Shown here in pieces: positions 10,065 to 22,022 of a DNA stretch of 64,000 nt. The notes below the pieces were generated by a model. That model was given only the letters and a program-made list of their open reading frames with translations, did no database searches and had not been told where the DNA came from. The translations under genes and the position numbers were made by a program. The DNA lies in contig JARUPY010000085.1 in the NCBI GenBank assembly GCA_029817715.1, forward strand, positions 6,572,001 through 6,636,000, in the 5' to 3' direction. Positions within the stretch are counted from its first letter, which is position 1; each line of letters begins with the position of its first letter. Source of the DNA: Melastoma dodecandrum. Taxonomy: Eukaryota > Streptophyta > Magnoliopsida > Myrtales > Melastomataceae.

Positions 10065-13000
10065 TCAGTGGACTGGGCAACCTTCAACAGCTATGCCTTT
10101 TGCTGTAGGACAGGCTGCTAAGTCACAGTGTTCTCCATTTGTTCCCCACCAAGTCAAGCCCTTATTCTCCATTCCAACCGAGAAGTATAACAGCACTGCC
10201 ATGAATGCAACTCCAGCATCCAACCCAGCCGAGAGAATGTAGTTATATCTCTGCCACCACTGCTTCCGATACCGGAAAACGAAGAAGTTGAATATTGTTC
10301 CTACCAAGACCCAAGCATTGTAGTTGAGCGGTGTCGCCGGTGGCATCATTGCTGTTGCCCCAAGTAGGACCGGAAGATTGATAAGTGGTATCCAGGTCTG
10401 CTTGGGGAATGCCTTGTGCAGTAACCATACAATAAGTGGTCCGATTGCACCTCCAAGGAAAAACCAGTTCATGGCTTTGTAGTTGCCAAGTTGTCCAAAG
10501 ATTCTTCTTGGTCCAACCAGGCCCCAGATGACAGATGCATCAAAGAAAACTCTGTCACTCGGGCACGTCCATGGACTATCAGGAGGAAGAAGAGTATCTT
10601 GGCAAATATTGGTAATTGAGTTCAGCAGCCACCATGCTACAGCGATATTAATGGTACCAGCTAGAATGGTTCCAATGAACTGTGAAGAAACATTCACAGA
10701 AAGCATTGTAAGGTCCATAGCCAATTCTTCGTGCATGTATTTTATGGAGGACAGTGACATGGGTATTGCTTTATAAGAATACAGTGGTTTCACGTCTGTA
10801 GGGCATGATACTTTCTTGACATTACTCGTGTTACAATCTATCTAGTTTCTCCTCAACTTTACATTTTAAAGTTCTTTTCCCCAAAGATATTTGTGAAAGG
10901 GTAACATTAGAAAATAGATAATTAAGAATGGAAGCGTACCTGAACTAAGAACATTGATCTAGGTGGGATCTTCATGTAGTGCCCCAGCTTGAAATCATTG
11001 AGGAATGAGACTGCTTGAGCCATGCTCATGTACCCATATGTTTTGAAGCATACGTTTGCTATGGGTCTTCCTGGAAGTATGATGCCCATTATATATTCAG
11101 TGATTATATTCAGTCCCGGCGTCTGCATGAAGGAGAAATAGGATTAGACATGCCGATGGTGTATATGGAGTGATTCATCTCGTAAAATGACTAAATGCAC
11201 TCTCGTTGCAGTTAGTTCTAACTTCTGATTGGCAATAGTTGGAGAGATTTGAAATCAGTCACCTGGTTTGTTGTTGCAGTGATGATGCTGATCGGGAGGG
11301 TGAAGATGAAAGCAAGGGCACTGCCAAAGAGGAGCCCCCACCATGGCATCTGAACTTCATCATTCAGGAAGATGCATAGTAAAAGAGATACCACAATGCT
11401 AAGGATCAGCAATAAGTAGAACCACCAAGCTGGTATGTCCTTGTATTTTCTCATCAGTCTTGTGTGGATATCTGCCTTTGCATTGTGAGATGCACGATAT
11501 CTCTCGTAGATTTCTCTGTTTGTGATAATAAAATTTCAAAGAGTGTCTTTTGATAAAAGTGTCATGATAAATGAGCAGTTTGTTTTGTCCTTGTGAAACA
11601 GTTAATATTTTTCTCATCAGTCTTGAGACAGGGAAAACGTACCTTCCATAGAATAATCCCACATGTGTGAGCGTTGAGGCGATTGTTGCAAAGCCAAAGC
11701 CATAAGTGAGTGCGAAGAACATGCTTAGATGGATTCTTCCTTCCTCATTGTACTTGGCGATGTCCAACTGGAACTTGTCGTTCACAATGGCCGATATGTT
11801 GTACAACTGACCTTGGGATGTGAATAAATGGGAAGAGAAGATGGGGAATCTATTCGCACCGTAGAGGTTCAACCCCCAGTAAGCAATCGGCATCACAACG
11901 TACATGATAAGTGCATATCCCACGAAAATGTTGGCGATGGCAAAGAAGGGACAGATGAGTGGGCTGAACAAGAACGATGCCACGGCTGTCCAGTCAAGTG
12001 TTATGGCGCCTACCCCTAGGCCGCGCATTCCAGAGCCAATTTGCTGCGCAGTTACCGACTTGGAGAATACCCAGCAGACCCAGGATATGTTTGTAAGTGT
12101 TGAGAACAGGTATCCTGGGACAGTGTACCATGTGAAGCTGCATACTAGCACAATGACGAAGAACTTCGCTCGTGACATTCTCTGTTCATCTTTCTCATGC
12201 AACGCCCTGCAAAGGTAACAATAGGGAAATGCTTCTATAGACATGTAAGAAATCTAAACATGGGAAATTCGCGAAGCTAAAAGTACCGGTGCTTTCTTGC
12301 GGCATGAGGTGAATGTTATGATACTTTTGCCGCAGAGTTCAATATCAAACATCTGTGAACATCTTGAAGCTTTTATGATTTTGATTTTGATTGTGAACTC
12401 AACATTACTCTAAGGTCCCTCACAATTTTCAAATGTCTCTGTGTAAAAGCTGTTTCATATCATGCTATATCAATTGTAGAGTAACTTTGGACAACGTTCA
12501 GGGCATCTGCAAGGACCGGTGTCTCCGCAGCAGCAGGTGAGGTTACAGTGAAGCTTCCTACAGTCATTGAGGATAGTTTTACCCCTCTATACTGCATCTT
12601 CACCTATTGTTAAGACCCTTCTCCTGATTAACAGCAACCCAGAGCAGGTGGCCTTATTTAATTCCACCCTTCGCATGAGATTCATCAATACGCAAACTTT
12701 TGACCTTCTACAACATTCCCTCCCTTGTAAGTCTCCTCCCTCCTTACCTATCCATCTCCCTAGATAAAAATTACATCAGGCATTTTAATTCCTCTACCGT
12801 GGTTGACTTTTTACTCGTGCTTGGTTTGAGTAAGATCATGCTGAATTTGTGGCTGATCTTTGAAACTGACAGCTAGAATAGCCTGATTGTGTGCCCGCAT
12901 GTTAATCACATATTTAGTCAATCCATTTTATTTAGGCAGGAATTGTGGACTTACTTCCCTTAGGAAAGACTTTTTACTTTTTAGTCTAAACCACCTTGGA

Positions 13001-14722
13001 ATATCTTACTTCCCTAGAATGTGAACACCAGGGGTTAAGCCCCGGTGGGAAAACCAGATCCGGAGTGAATATGGGAAAACTGGCATTTTGGATACTGAGT
13101 GGTAATCATACACATTGCAATGCATAAATGGTAGTGAGAAGAGATCGATAGATGACAGGACAGCAAGGTGGGGTTGCCTCAATTTGTCAATTTTGGATGG
13201 AGGGTTTCCCACATTTTACTTTTCTCCCACATTCCTAGGGGACCATTTCTCGGTACCCAAAACCAAAGAAACAAATATGTCAGTATCTCATTTATTTTAA
13301 TCGAGACTTTCAACGTTTGTGATTTGCCTGATTTGAGCTTTAGCATCCAGACAGCTAGCTGTTATTTTCCCTATCATTAAAAAGAAAGATCTCTCCTTTT
13401 GGTCAACATGGATTAGTGAAACTCCTACGATGCCATTATTATAAGCAATTCAAGTCTTTTTCTGGTCATTTGTTTTCATTCAGAGTATGCACATGATAGG
13501 AATGAATGACGCGTTGACGTCACGGGGTGGGCGACGGTGCTTGAGGATAGCGATGCGGTGTTGCTAATTGAATTTTGGTGCACTAAGTTTAGTGGGGGTG
13601 ATAGTGAGGGGCAGCAGGGTGAGAAGACTAAGAATCGAGCTGTGGGTTTTTGCTGGTCTTAAGTGGGGATTACACACACAGGCCAATGAAAGTTTAGCAA
13701 TTGCTGCAGATAGTCTATTAGATCGAAAAGAGCCTAGCAAACAAGAGGTTGGCATGGTATTTCTTTTGGTTTTACCTGAACAGGGAGACTTGAACGAGGG
13801 TGCTTGGCCACCACATGTGTGCAGGTTCCACCACGTACTTCCTTAGCAGCCCTGCCCATCCATACCCCAATACCTGCATATCCACCCAAAAAATAAGAAA
13901 AATATCAAATTTGGCCTTCTGATCATCGTCATTAAGTGAAAGTCAACCCTGGAATCCAGGGTCAACCAATGATTCCATACGCTTGCTATTTGGGCCGGGC
14001 GGTGGGGTCAAGAAAGAAAGAGATGTCCCCAAGTTATTAATTGTTCCTAAACTGCCCAACCAGTAGGCGTGCACGTGAAAGCATTGGCTATTTTGATGGC
14101 AATGACGAAATTGATACAAAATTATGAGCCCGAGTTAAATGATAGTGATAGCTAGGAGAGGGGTAAAAAAGGTAATCGGGTTTGGGTGTGCAACCTGAGT
14201 TGTGATTATGAGGAGCCAGCCGGCAAAGAAGGAGATGTTCCGGTGATAGAAAGCCTTGATGATGTTCACTATCCCAACCGCGTATGCTGACCCGGACCCG
14301 AACGCACTCCCCGCGTTGGCAAATATCGAGATCAGCACGTGCTCCTTCATGTTGAAGGGCCCCGGGTTGAGGGAGAACTCCCTCCCACCTAGGCCTGGGA
14401 GGCGGAACTTGGCGGTCGGGAGGGTGGCCGCCATGAGCCGTCCTATGGGGAGGGTGGCAACCTGGACAGTGATCTGGGTTATGATGAGGGGCTCGGTACG
14501 GTACGCGAAGAACTGGTTGAGGAACGAGAGGAGGGCGCAGGACAACAGCCCAAGGGACCACATCCGGAACGTCCACACCGGGAGGGTGTGGTCGTCGGTG
14601 TTGGTGACTGTCAGCCTGACCTCCTCGATTGGAGAAACGTCTTCGTCGTGGGCTTCATCCGGGTAGGCTTTGGCGTCGACGTCCTTGGTGGAACGGGAGG
14701 GTTGGAGCTCTAGGCTTCCCAT
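10065..14722 (-). CDS. Oligopeptide transporter, OPT family (OPT4/OPT1-like)
   Basis: Six exons on the minus strand: 14722-14195, 13873-13776, 12206-11643, 11515-11263, 11122-10940, 10679-10065, giving 746 aa with all phases matching. The product is a multi-span plasma-membrane proton-coupled importer; plant OPT proteins move tetra- and pentapeptides, glutathione or metal chelates. Both OPT signatures are present: [12 protein letters not shown] in exon 1 and [11 protein letters not shown] in exon 5. A charged cytosolic N-terminus with [10 protein letters not shown] precedes the first span. Length and sequence fit the plant OPT1-OPT9 group, closest by memory to OPT4, rather than the YSL branch. 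Intron 2 is long (about 1.57 kb, 12207-13775) and holds nothing I recognise as a gene. A TATA-like sequence lies about 110 bp upstream of the ATG at 14833-14840. The promoter region is shared, divergently, with the CorA-like gene. Confidence 0.95.
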
Positions 14723-14832
14723 GGGATGGGGCGGCGGCGGAGGGTTGATGGGACAGACAATTGGGTGTGGCTAGTGGGGGGGTTTGTCAGAAGAAGAGAG
14801 CGTGTGGAGGAATAGAAGATGCACACCGCGCA

Positions 14833-14840
14833 TATATAAA
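14833..14840 (-). promoter_or_regulatory. TATA-like box of the OPT gene
   Basis: TATATAAA on the plus strand (TTTATATA on the gene strand) lies about 110 bp upstream of the OPT start codon, a normal distance in plants. Assignment is by position only. Confidence 0.4.
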
Positions 14841-15944
14841 GGAGTTTAAGTGGTTTTCTTAATATGAATGTCGACGACGATGATGATACCATCCATAATT
14901 CCAATGTTGAACCCCACTCGATTTAGAACGTTAGTGCCAGTCATTATCATCATCATCAGTGACTAAAGTTTCTTTTTTTTCAAACGAAAAGAAAAACCTT
15001 TCTGAATAATTTGTTCTTCCCACCAAATTTTTAGGAGTCACGCTTTTAAACCCAAAAAATAAAAGAGTAAACTTTCGTAGCGGCGGGGGGGGGGCGTCCC
15101 TGTTCATGTAATTAAAAACTACTTATTCTTCTTCTTCAATCAAACACAGGCGAGTATACCCACAACCACCCCTCCTTCCGGGCTACACCACCCGAACCAA
15201 AAGATCGGCCTATATCGAGTAAAATGGTCAAAATGGGCCAGCAATAGTGGGCCTAAAAGCCCATAATGTGATTGCCCAAGGGACCATGCCTCTGCGGGCC
15301 TACTGGAAAGTAAGCCCATCCAGTCCGTCAAAGCTCCGATCCAATAAATAAATAAAAGTCAGATTCTGACCTTCCGAAGGAGGCAACCCACCACCTCGAA
15401 TTTATATATACGATAATGACTTTATGTGGAGATAAAATGTAGGAGGAAAGGGAAGTATTTGGTCTAAACATCACAATCCTTTATCTTTTAAACTGGCACA
15501 TGAGATTCAACTCCACTCAATGAATTATAATATAACAAGTAGAGCTGTTTAATAATCAAAATCCTCGTGATGCTCATAGAAACGTGCCAACTAGTCGTAA
15601 CTCCCCAAACTTCTCTTTTTTGTATTTTTTGACAAGATCAACTCTCGACTTATATAAGTTGTTTTTAAAAGCCAACCATCGTTCGTCTTCTTCTTCAAAG
15701 GAAGAATACAAAGAGGTGGCGTATTGTTTGGCTCTTTCTTCTTCTTCTTCTTCTTCTTCTTCGTTCTTCACGACGCGGGATTCCGGCCCACTGGGGCCGG
15801 GGACGGCTATCCTCGGTTGATTCTCCTACTTGTTTTATCTTCTGGGTTTCACTTTGTTTGGGAATTTGAGCTTACCGGGGAGAAGAAAGGAGTCGCCTTT
15901 TTCCAAGTTCTGTTCCGTTTTTTTTTTTGGCTCGGGCTGTTAGG
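14841..15944. promoter_or_regulatory. Divergent promoter region between OPT and CorA-like genes
   Basis: About 1.1 kb with no gene. TGGGCC site II elements at 15234-15239 and 15248-15253, plus AAGCCCA copies, lie about 700 bp before the CorA-like start. A TTC microsatellite at 15734-15763 is probably in its leader. A G-run of about ten bases is near 15085. Confidence 0.45.
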
Positions 15945-18025
15945 ATGACGACGATGATTCAACGTCAGTTCGACGGTTCCGAAGGTATACATCCTTTTTC
16001 TTCTTTTGTTTTTTTGTTGGGTTTTCTCGATTTGGATTTTTTTTTTAGGAATATTAGATCTTTTTCTTTTCTCGATTTGGCATTGCTTCCTGTCACGGTT
16101 TTTGATTGATTGATTGATTGATTCCATCCGCTGATACTTGATGATTTTGTTTCGTGGTTAAGTTTGCGGGTCGGATTAGTGATCGTTACCATGGATTTGG
16201 CGCGAGAGGGAGCGACGGCCGATTCAGAGGAGATGGATCGGGAGACCACCGCGGATACCCCGTTGCGGGAGACCAGGAGCTACACAACGCATTTCCCCGC
16301 GGCCGTCAGGCGGAAGGCTTATATATTCGATGGGGAAGGGAGGTTTTACGATAAGGAGTGGGATCTCGCAGAGGGGAGCGGGAAGGAGTTCTGCTGGTAC
16401 CATGTGGAGCTTCCGAAAGGGAACCAGAGATTGTCTCAGTCGGCGCAGTACTTGATCGAAGCCCTCTGCCCGCCGTTTAAGCTCCAAGATATTCTCTCGC
16501 TGGTGATTAACGGGCCGTTCTGCGGTCATGTTGATGGGGCTTTAGTGTTCCGGGTGAATTCTCCGGGTCCATCATCGAGCAACTTCACGTTTGGGATCGC
16601 TGCTCGAGTTACGGAGAATTCAGTCGTTACGGTGTCCCTCGGGCGTGTGCCGCGGCTGGGTTTCTCGAGGACAGGGGAATCGCTTCTGTCTGAGATTCCG
16701 ACTTTGGAGAGCCCGAGCTACTCAAGGCAGCAGCCAAAGGAAGGGAGCAGCGGGATTGTGATCAGGGAGCATGTCCTTGAGTTCTTGCTAACGATGAACC
16801 ACTCCGAGGAGGCTGATAACCCGGTCCCCAAATCCGTCTCGAACCTTGTGGTCCACATCGTTGACACGCACGTAGATCACCTTCAGGACATTGTGACCAA
16901 GCTCGAGATCGAGCTTGATTCTGTCGAGCTCGAACTAGATAAAGGTGAAATTTTTGCTGTTTGTTTCATCCTCGTTGAATCTTTTAACTGTGGGACTACT
17001 CAATGGAAACAAGAACATATCGATTTTCATTGCTATTCAATTGAAACGGATTGTTGTAAGTGGCTTCCAGTCAGTATGTTGCTGTTGTGGAAATATTGAG
17101 ATTGCTCCGACGAGTCTGTGCTTCCGGTCGCGTTTGTTGGATAGGAGCACATGTTGTCAAAGGATCGGGTGCTTTCTGCTTCATTTTGTGTTGATTTATT
17201 GGTCATCTGATTAATCTCAGGAGGATTCGTTGCGAAGAAACAGATGCTCGACGAGAGAAGGTTTCCTAAGCTGCATCTTAATCTGCAGCGGCTGTTGCAG
17301 GTGGGTGCTTTCTCGAGCATATAATTTTCTATCCAATATACACGGGACCAACCATCCATCAGCTTTTCTGAGCGCTTGTTCTGACCTCTGTAGGCGATCG
17401 CGCATGGCGAGCAGGTTTTCCCGCGGGTGAAAGAGAGATGCTCTTCGAAGGACTGGTTCGCGGGAGAAGACATCAACTCCCTCGAAGAGTTGGTCAGCCG
17501 TCTGAGGAGGCTGAAGGAGAACGTGGGATTCATAGCGAACCGCGTCACTGCCATACAAGCCGGCCTGGACAGCTGGCAGGCGGAACAGATAAATAGGAAG
17601 CTGTACTACCTCTCGTTCCTCTCCATCGTATTCCTTCCTCTTTCGATCATCACCGGAGGTTGGTAAACCAACACGAGAACATCTCTCTCACCGTCCACAA
17701 GTCCCATTCGCCCAGACTAACCTTCTCGTTATATCCCGGGCGTGCAGTGTTTGGAATGAACGTGGGGGGAGTTCCCTGGACAGGACAGAGGGATCCGAAG
17801 TTGAAGGACGGGTTCCGGAACGTGATGCTGATATGCGTAGGAATACTCGGGTTCGTGCTCCTCTGCTTCGTTTTCCCAAAGGTGTACTCGCGAGTGCTGT
17901 CGTGGCACAGGCGAGAGCGGTCATCGTCGTTGCTCCAGAGAAGCCGGACGCTAGGGCGGAGGTCGATGATCCGGCCGAGCCGGGTCAGACCTATGGGAGA
18001 AAGAAACGGATACCTGCGGATATAA
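15945..18025 (+). CDS. CorA-like Mg2+ transporter family protein
   Basis: Five exons in phase: 15945-15984, 16180-16944, 17221-17300, 17394-17658, 17748-18025, giving 475 aa. The protein has a long soluble N-terminal domain (about residues 50-400) with a helical stalk, then two C-terminal membrane spans. The end of span 1 carries the family signature GMN within VFGMNVGGVP, which forms the selectivity filter in CorA/ZntB proteins. The plant CorA-like branch is distinct from the MRS2/MGT proteins, and its ion has not been settled, so Mg2+ is a family-level inference. The first 13-codon exon is accepted because its phase matches; a start at the internal ATG 16191 is a possible alternative that would make the first exon untranslated. 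The C-terminus after span 2 is basic. It is transcribed away from the OPT gene. Confidence 0.9.
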
Positions 18026-18254
18026 GAAAAGGCATCCATCCATGAATGTATTTATTGATTCAGGAGAGACGAAATGAAATGAAATGAAATCCAAACCGAA
18101 ACCGAAACCACTCCCTCACCGTCCGATTAATCTGACGGATACAATCGACGGAACTCTCTGAAACGTTCCACAGGAAAACGGCATAATCGCACGACGCCTT
18201 CTGTTGTTTGCTTATCAACCAGAAAGGGAAGCTGCTTGTCTGAACTCCAGCCAA

Positions 18255-18775
18255 AACGGCATTGAGTTGAGTTCAAGAGAACAGAAAGTATTGAGATCTT
18301 TCCAACGACAGGCTGGCATTGCAGAGGCTGCCGAGAAGGCAAAGATTGAGTTGCCCTTCATCACCGCCGATGCATCAGGTGGTAATCATCTGAACATCAC
18401 ACTGACAAGATCGGAGTTCCGAGGCCCCGGTGAATCACTTGAGATCGAGAGAACAAGGAACCCTTGCAAGAATTGCTTGAAGGATGCAGGGCATTTCAAC
18501 CAAGGATGTGGACGAGGTTCTACTTGTTGGCGGTATGCCCGGTGTCCCGAAGGTACAAGAGATTGTTTCAGAGATCTTTTGGCAAGAGCCCGAGCAAGGG
18601 AGTGAACCCAGACGAAGCAGCCATCCCGGGTGGTGGTGGCTTCAGACAGGCAACAACCAACGCGATCAGGAACAGCGCGGGCACCACGATCTACAGCATC
18701 GAGAAGAGCCTTAGGGGGCCCGAGCGAGGTCGCCAAGGAGATAAGAGGACGCGGTGGCCAAACTCTCAGTGACTT
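18255..18775 (+). pseudogene. Mitochondrial HSP70 pseudogene fragment
   Basis: Translating all three frames recovers successive parts of the substrate-binding junction and C-terminal region of mitochondrial HSP70: [20 protein letters not shown] and [10 protein letters not shown] in one frame, [15 protein letters not shown] to [10 protein letters not shown] in the second, and [13 protein letters not shown] in the third. An extra G near 18488 and an extra T near 18578 explain the frame changes. A large internal deletion then joins NPDEA to IRNSAGTTIYSIEKSL, and the match ends around SEVAKEI at about 18745. The matching part has no introns, consistent with a processed (retrocopied) origin, though I cannot compare it with the parent gene here. 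There is no start codon or promoter. It cannot encode a chaperone. Confidence 0.85.
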
Positions 18776-19687
18776 GGTATCATTACGATGACACCCCAAG
18801 TGTTTTGACATTTTGGTTTATATTCCTTACTTCCTAACTTGGACACCCAAAACCCCCGACTGACTTGTCGTAATTAATATAACGTGTCGATATCAGGATG
18901 GGATGAACTGTTTGTTATCAATTTAATATTAAATTCTGTTGAAAAGAACAAACAAAATATCTGTGGGATTTGTGGGGGTGAATCCATCATCATCATCAGA
19001 ATCAATTCCCAAGTGCCACGCCGCCAGGGGGCAGAAGAAAAAAAAAACAATCAATCAAAATGTCATTGGAAAATTAAAGAGATGAAAAAGAAAACGACGT
19101 CTCTTGGTCTTTTACCCTGCCTTCCCTCTCTCTTCTTACACGCCCTTTTACCTAATCCTATCCTTATCCTATCACATCCCCACCCCCGCCCCCCCCTCCT
19201 GTTGTTATTATTTCTTTATTTCTTTTAGGATTTTGATTAAAAAGGTCAATTGACGATTCTCGTAAATTTTATTTCCACGAAATCCCCCTTTTTTATCATT
19301 TTTTAAACACATAATTTGTTTTTGTTTTTTTTTGGGAGAATGGAAGAACACGTGAACGATCGATCATATTTCATGTAATGGGAAAGTCCAACTGTGCACA
19401 TCCCCCCTACCCTACCTAAACAAGACAACAGGTGTGGGGAATTCATCTGTCCTTTTTCCCTGTGGTACACGCGGAAGTCTCTCTGTTCTCGTCATTTAAT
19501 AATTAATCATCCTGATTAAGAGCATCAGCAGCAGCAGCATTAATCATCATCATCATCAACCCCCGCCCGCAAAATCAAATTACACATAACATTTATAATC
19601 CATAATTAAAAATATAAAACCCACGTACTCTCTATTTTTTTTTCCACAGGGGGATGGATTTTATTATTTTTATTATTATTATTATTA
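18776..19687. other. Intergenic region, AT-rich
   Basis: No gene is supported between the HSP70 fragment and the PB1 gene. It contains homopolymer tracts and an ATT microsatellite (19660-19687) adjoining the PB1 stop codon. Confidence 0.5.
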
Positions 19688-21205
19688 CTAGAGAGAATTC
19701 TGGGTAACTTTACTCATCACCTTGCCTTCCTGGCTCAGGCTGCTGCTGCTGCTTCCGCTGCCTCCTCCTCCCCCGCTGCCCAGTCGCATGTCGCCTCCGC
19801 TCACCGCCACCATTCCCTGATAAGGCGACGTCACTGCCATCCCTCCTCCTCCCGCCGCTGCGTACATCACCTGTCCGTAGTTCATCGCGTCCATGACTCC
19901 TGCCCCTGTGCCACTCGTCCTCATTAGCCCACCCCCTTCCCCCGACGCCACCTTTTGGAATTGGGTTTGGGATGCAACAGCTGTGGTCTGGCCTATGGAT
20001 ATGGCCTGTTGAGGAAGGATGCCATACATTGCCTGCTGCTGCTGCTGCTGCTGCTGCTGGGACTGCAGCTGATGATGCTCCCGGTAAACCTCCGGGGGGA
20101 ACCTCTGTGGGATGGCGTAGTAGCCGCCACCACTGCTGCCGCTGCCTACTTGTCTAACCATCTGTGCCTGAGGATGAGGCGGGTGGTAGATGCCTCCAGC
20201 TGGGTGGCCCTGGATAACGTACATAGGCTGCTCTTGGACGCTTGTGGCAGGGAACCCCATCGACGGGACCTGCTTCTCTTGCCAGTACCCGGGGACCGTT
20301 GCGGCTGGGGCTGTCATGGCCTGCTGGGGTGGCAGGGCTTGGGGCACGGGTTTCTCAGCGATCTTGGGCACGTAGAAGTCGGACGGAACTCCGTAACCTG
20401 CCATACCACCGCTCGCGTTCAGAGCTTCCTCGACCTTCCTTCCATACAAGACGGAATCCTGGGCTTCGCTGCGGAGTTGCATCCTCTGAAGCTCCAGCTG
20501 CAACTGTCGCTGGACCTCGGCCGGGTCCAGACCCTGATCCCCGGCCACCACTTGCTCTGACCGGATCTGATCCTGCCGAAAAGCCGCCCCGGCCACCCCT
20601 TTCTCAAACCCCAGCAAGAAATCGACGCTGTTGGGTCCCCCACCACCTCCGCCACGGGGATCGGCCTTTGGGGTGTCCTGAGGCGCAGCAGGGGCAGAAT
20701 TAAGCGCGTCGATGAACGACTGTGTCGGTGGCTGCTGAGCAGAGGAGGACGAAGAGGACGGGAACAAGAAAATCCTCATACGCGGGGGCTTCGACGAGGG
20801 AGAGGACCTAAGCAGCCGGTCGTACTCGAGGAAGAGATGGAGCAGATCGTCCTCAGAGGAGACAGAGATCAGCGAGTCAAGGTCCTCCCCAGGTAGCTGG
20901 TACTTGAAGGAAGAAACAGGGGCGGGGAAATCCACGGAGAGCGAAGAAAGCCGGGACAGAAGGGCAGGGAGGGAGAGGTGGCGGTCGATGGTGAGGAGCT
21001 TGGTCTCGCCGCCGACGTAGGTGAGGTGGTTATCGTGGGGACGGGGGTGGATCTTACCACCGTAGCTGACCATAAACTTGAGCTTGTAGTTGGAGGGGGC
21101 GGAGGCGTCGTCGAAGAAGGCGGAGGGGTCGGAAGGGTCGACGTCGCGGGAACGGGGGGAGGAGTTGCCGGAGTCGGGGTAGTTGGGGTAGTTATAACTG
21201 TCCAT
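19688..21205 (-). CDS. PB1-domain protein, Gln-rich C-terminus
   Basis: Single open frame of 505 aa on the minus strand, start at 21205. The N-terminus is acidic and Ser/Pro-rich. Residues about 40-135 form a PB1 (octicosapeptide/Phox/Bem1p) domain: KLKFMVSYGGKIHPRPHD gives the basic start, and PGEDLDSLISVSSEDDL is the acidic OPCA-like motif. PB1 domains mediate head-to-tail protein association. The rest is low-complexity: Pro, Gly and Ser-rich, with a nine-Gln run encoded by a CAG microsatellite at 20033-20059. Plant proteins of this layout are uncharacterised or act as scaffolds and nuclear regulators; there is no DNA-binding or kinase domain here. The long open frame over GC-rich sequence gives many overlapping false frames. 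I see no intron, but a short 3' exon after 19688 cannot be excluded. Confidence 0.88.
   Translation of the reverse strand: MDSYNYPNYPDSGNSSPRSRDVDPSDPSAFFDDASAPSNYKLKFMVSYGGKIHPRPHDNHLTYVGGETKLLTIDRHLSLPALLSRLSSLSVDFPAPVSSFKYQLPGEDLDSLISVSSEDDLLHLFLEYDRLLRSSPSSKPPRMRIFLFPSSSSSSAQQPPTQSFIDALNSAPAAPQDTPKADPRGGGGGGPNSVDFLLGFEKGVAGAAFRQDQIRSEQVVAGDQGLDPAEVQRQLQLELQRMQLRSEAQDSVLYGRKVEEALNASGGMAGYGVPSDFYVPKIAEKPVPQALPPQQAMTAPAATVPGYWQEKQVPSMGFPATSVQEQPMYVIQGHPAGGIYHPPHPQAQMVRQVGSGSSGGGYYAIPQRFPPEVYREHHQLQSQQQQQQQQQAMYGILPQQAISIGQTTAVASQTQFQKVASGEGGGLMRTSGTGAGVMDAMNYGQVMYAAAGGGGMAVTSPYQGMVAVSGGDMRLGSGGGGGSGSSSSSLSQEGKVMSKVTQNSL
20033..20059. repeat. CTG/CAG microsatellite coding a Gln run
   Basis: Nine CTG units in a row on the plus strand, read as CAG (Gln) in the PB1-domain gene. 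Such runs vary in length between alleles. Confidence 0.85.
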
Positions 21206-22022
21206 GTCTCCGACAGGCCGTTAGGGCGGGGGAGTCTTTTTTTCAAGTGGTGGTGTTTGGGTTTGCAGGTTATAAAGAACGGAAAAAAGATGGTCACACC
21301 ATGGGAGGAGGACGACTAAAAGTTTATAAGGAATTATAGAGAGGGGAAGGGGATGGGGAGGGGGGGAAAAAGACGATGACGATGAACAGATAGCAATCCG
21401 GGAGGACAAGGGCTAAAGCCCCGCGAGGAAGATATAAATATTATTATTATTAATCACGAGTACGATGGCCTACGGCGTACTCATCAAGCAAAATCCTAAT
21501 ATTTCATCCTTCAACTTATTAAATCATACACACACATATATATATATAGATCAGCGCGATCCAGCATACTAATACTTACACGTAGTTGTATCGAAAGGGA
21601 CCGCCGTGCGGTCGTGTCCCTCTCGTATACCGTCCGATCGACGCGAAACATAAGCCACGAGATGTTGGAATCTGGGCTTTAAAGGTGATCGTCGGAAAAG
21701 AGACAACGAGTCCAAAAGATTTCATTATCTTTTGATCATTGCTGGGTAGAATTTCTCACGCAATGCAGAAGATCGGCAAGTGGAAATGAAAGGGTCCTGT
21801 GTTCGTTCTCGCCGACGAAGACTCCACGGCGTAAAGGGCGAGCTTGCGCTTCGGGGCCGGTTGTCGTCTGCGTGTTCTGTTGAGGGAATCTCGACTCGGG
21901 TAACTTACACGATTCCTCGCACGTTATGTGTACAAAATAATTGAAGAAGTAAGGGCAAAGCAACGTACATTGCAACTATCCTCTCAGACAAATTCTTGCT
22001 CGTCCGAGGAGATTCGAGACCA
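21206..22022. other. Intergenic region upstream of PB1 gene, 3' of first NAC gene
   Basis: Holds the PB1 promoter and leader and the 3' flank of the NAC gene. A (TA)n tract lies near 21534-21549. No coding sequence is recognised. Confidence 0.5.

Noticed and set aside
13568..13846. Plus-strand open frame inside the second OPT intron
   Set aside because: It overlaps OPT exon 2 on the other strand and has no start context or homology that I can recognise.
18464..18772. HSP70 region as a working gene
   Set aside because: Three frames and an internal deletion are needed to follow the protein, so it cannot be translated as a chaperone.
20242..21319. Plus-strand open frames across the PB1 gene
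   Set aside because: They are by-products of GC-rich coding sequence on the opposite strand.
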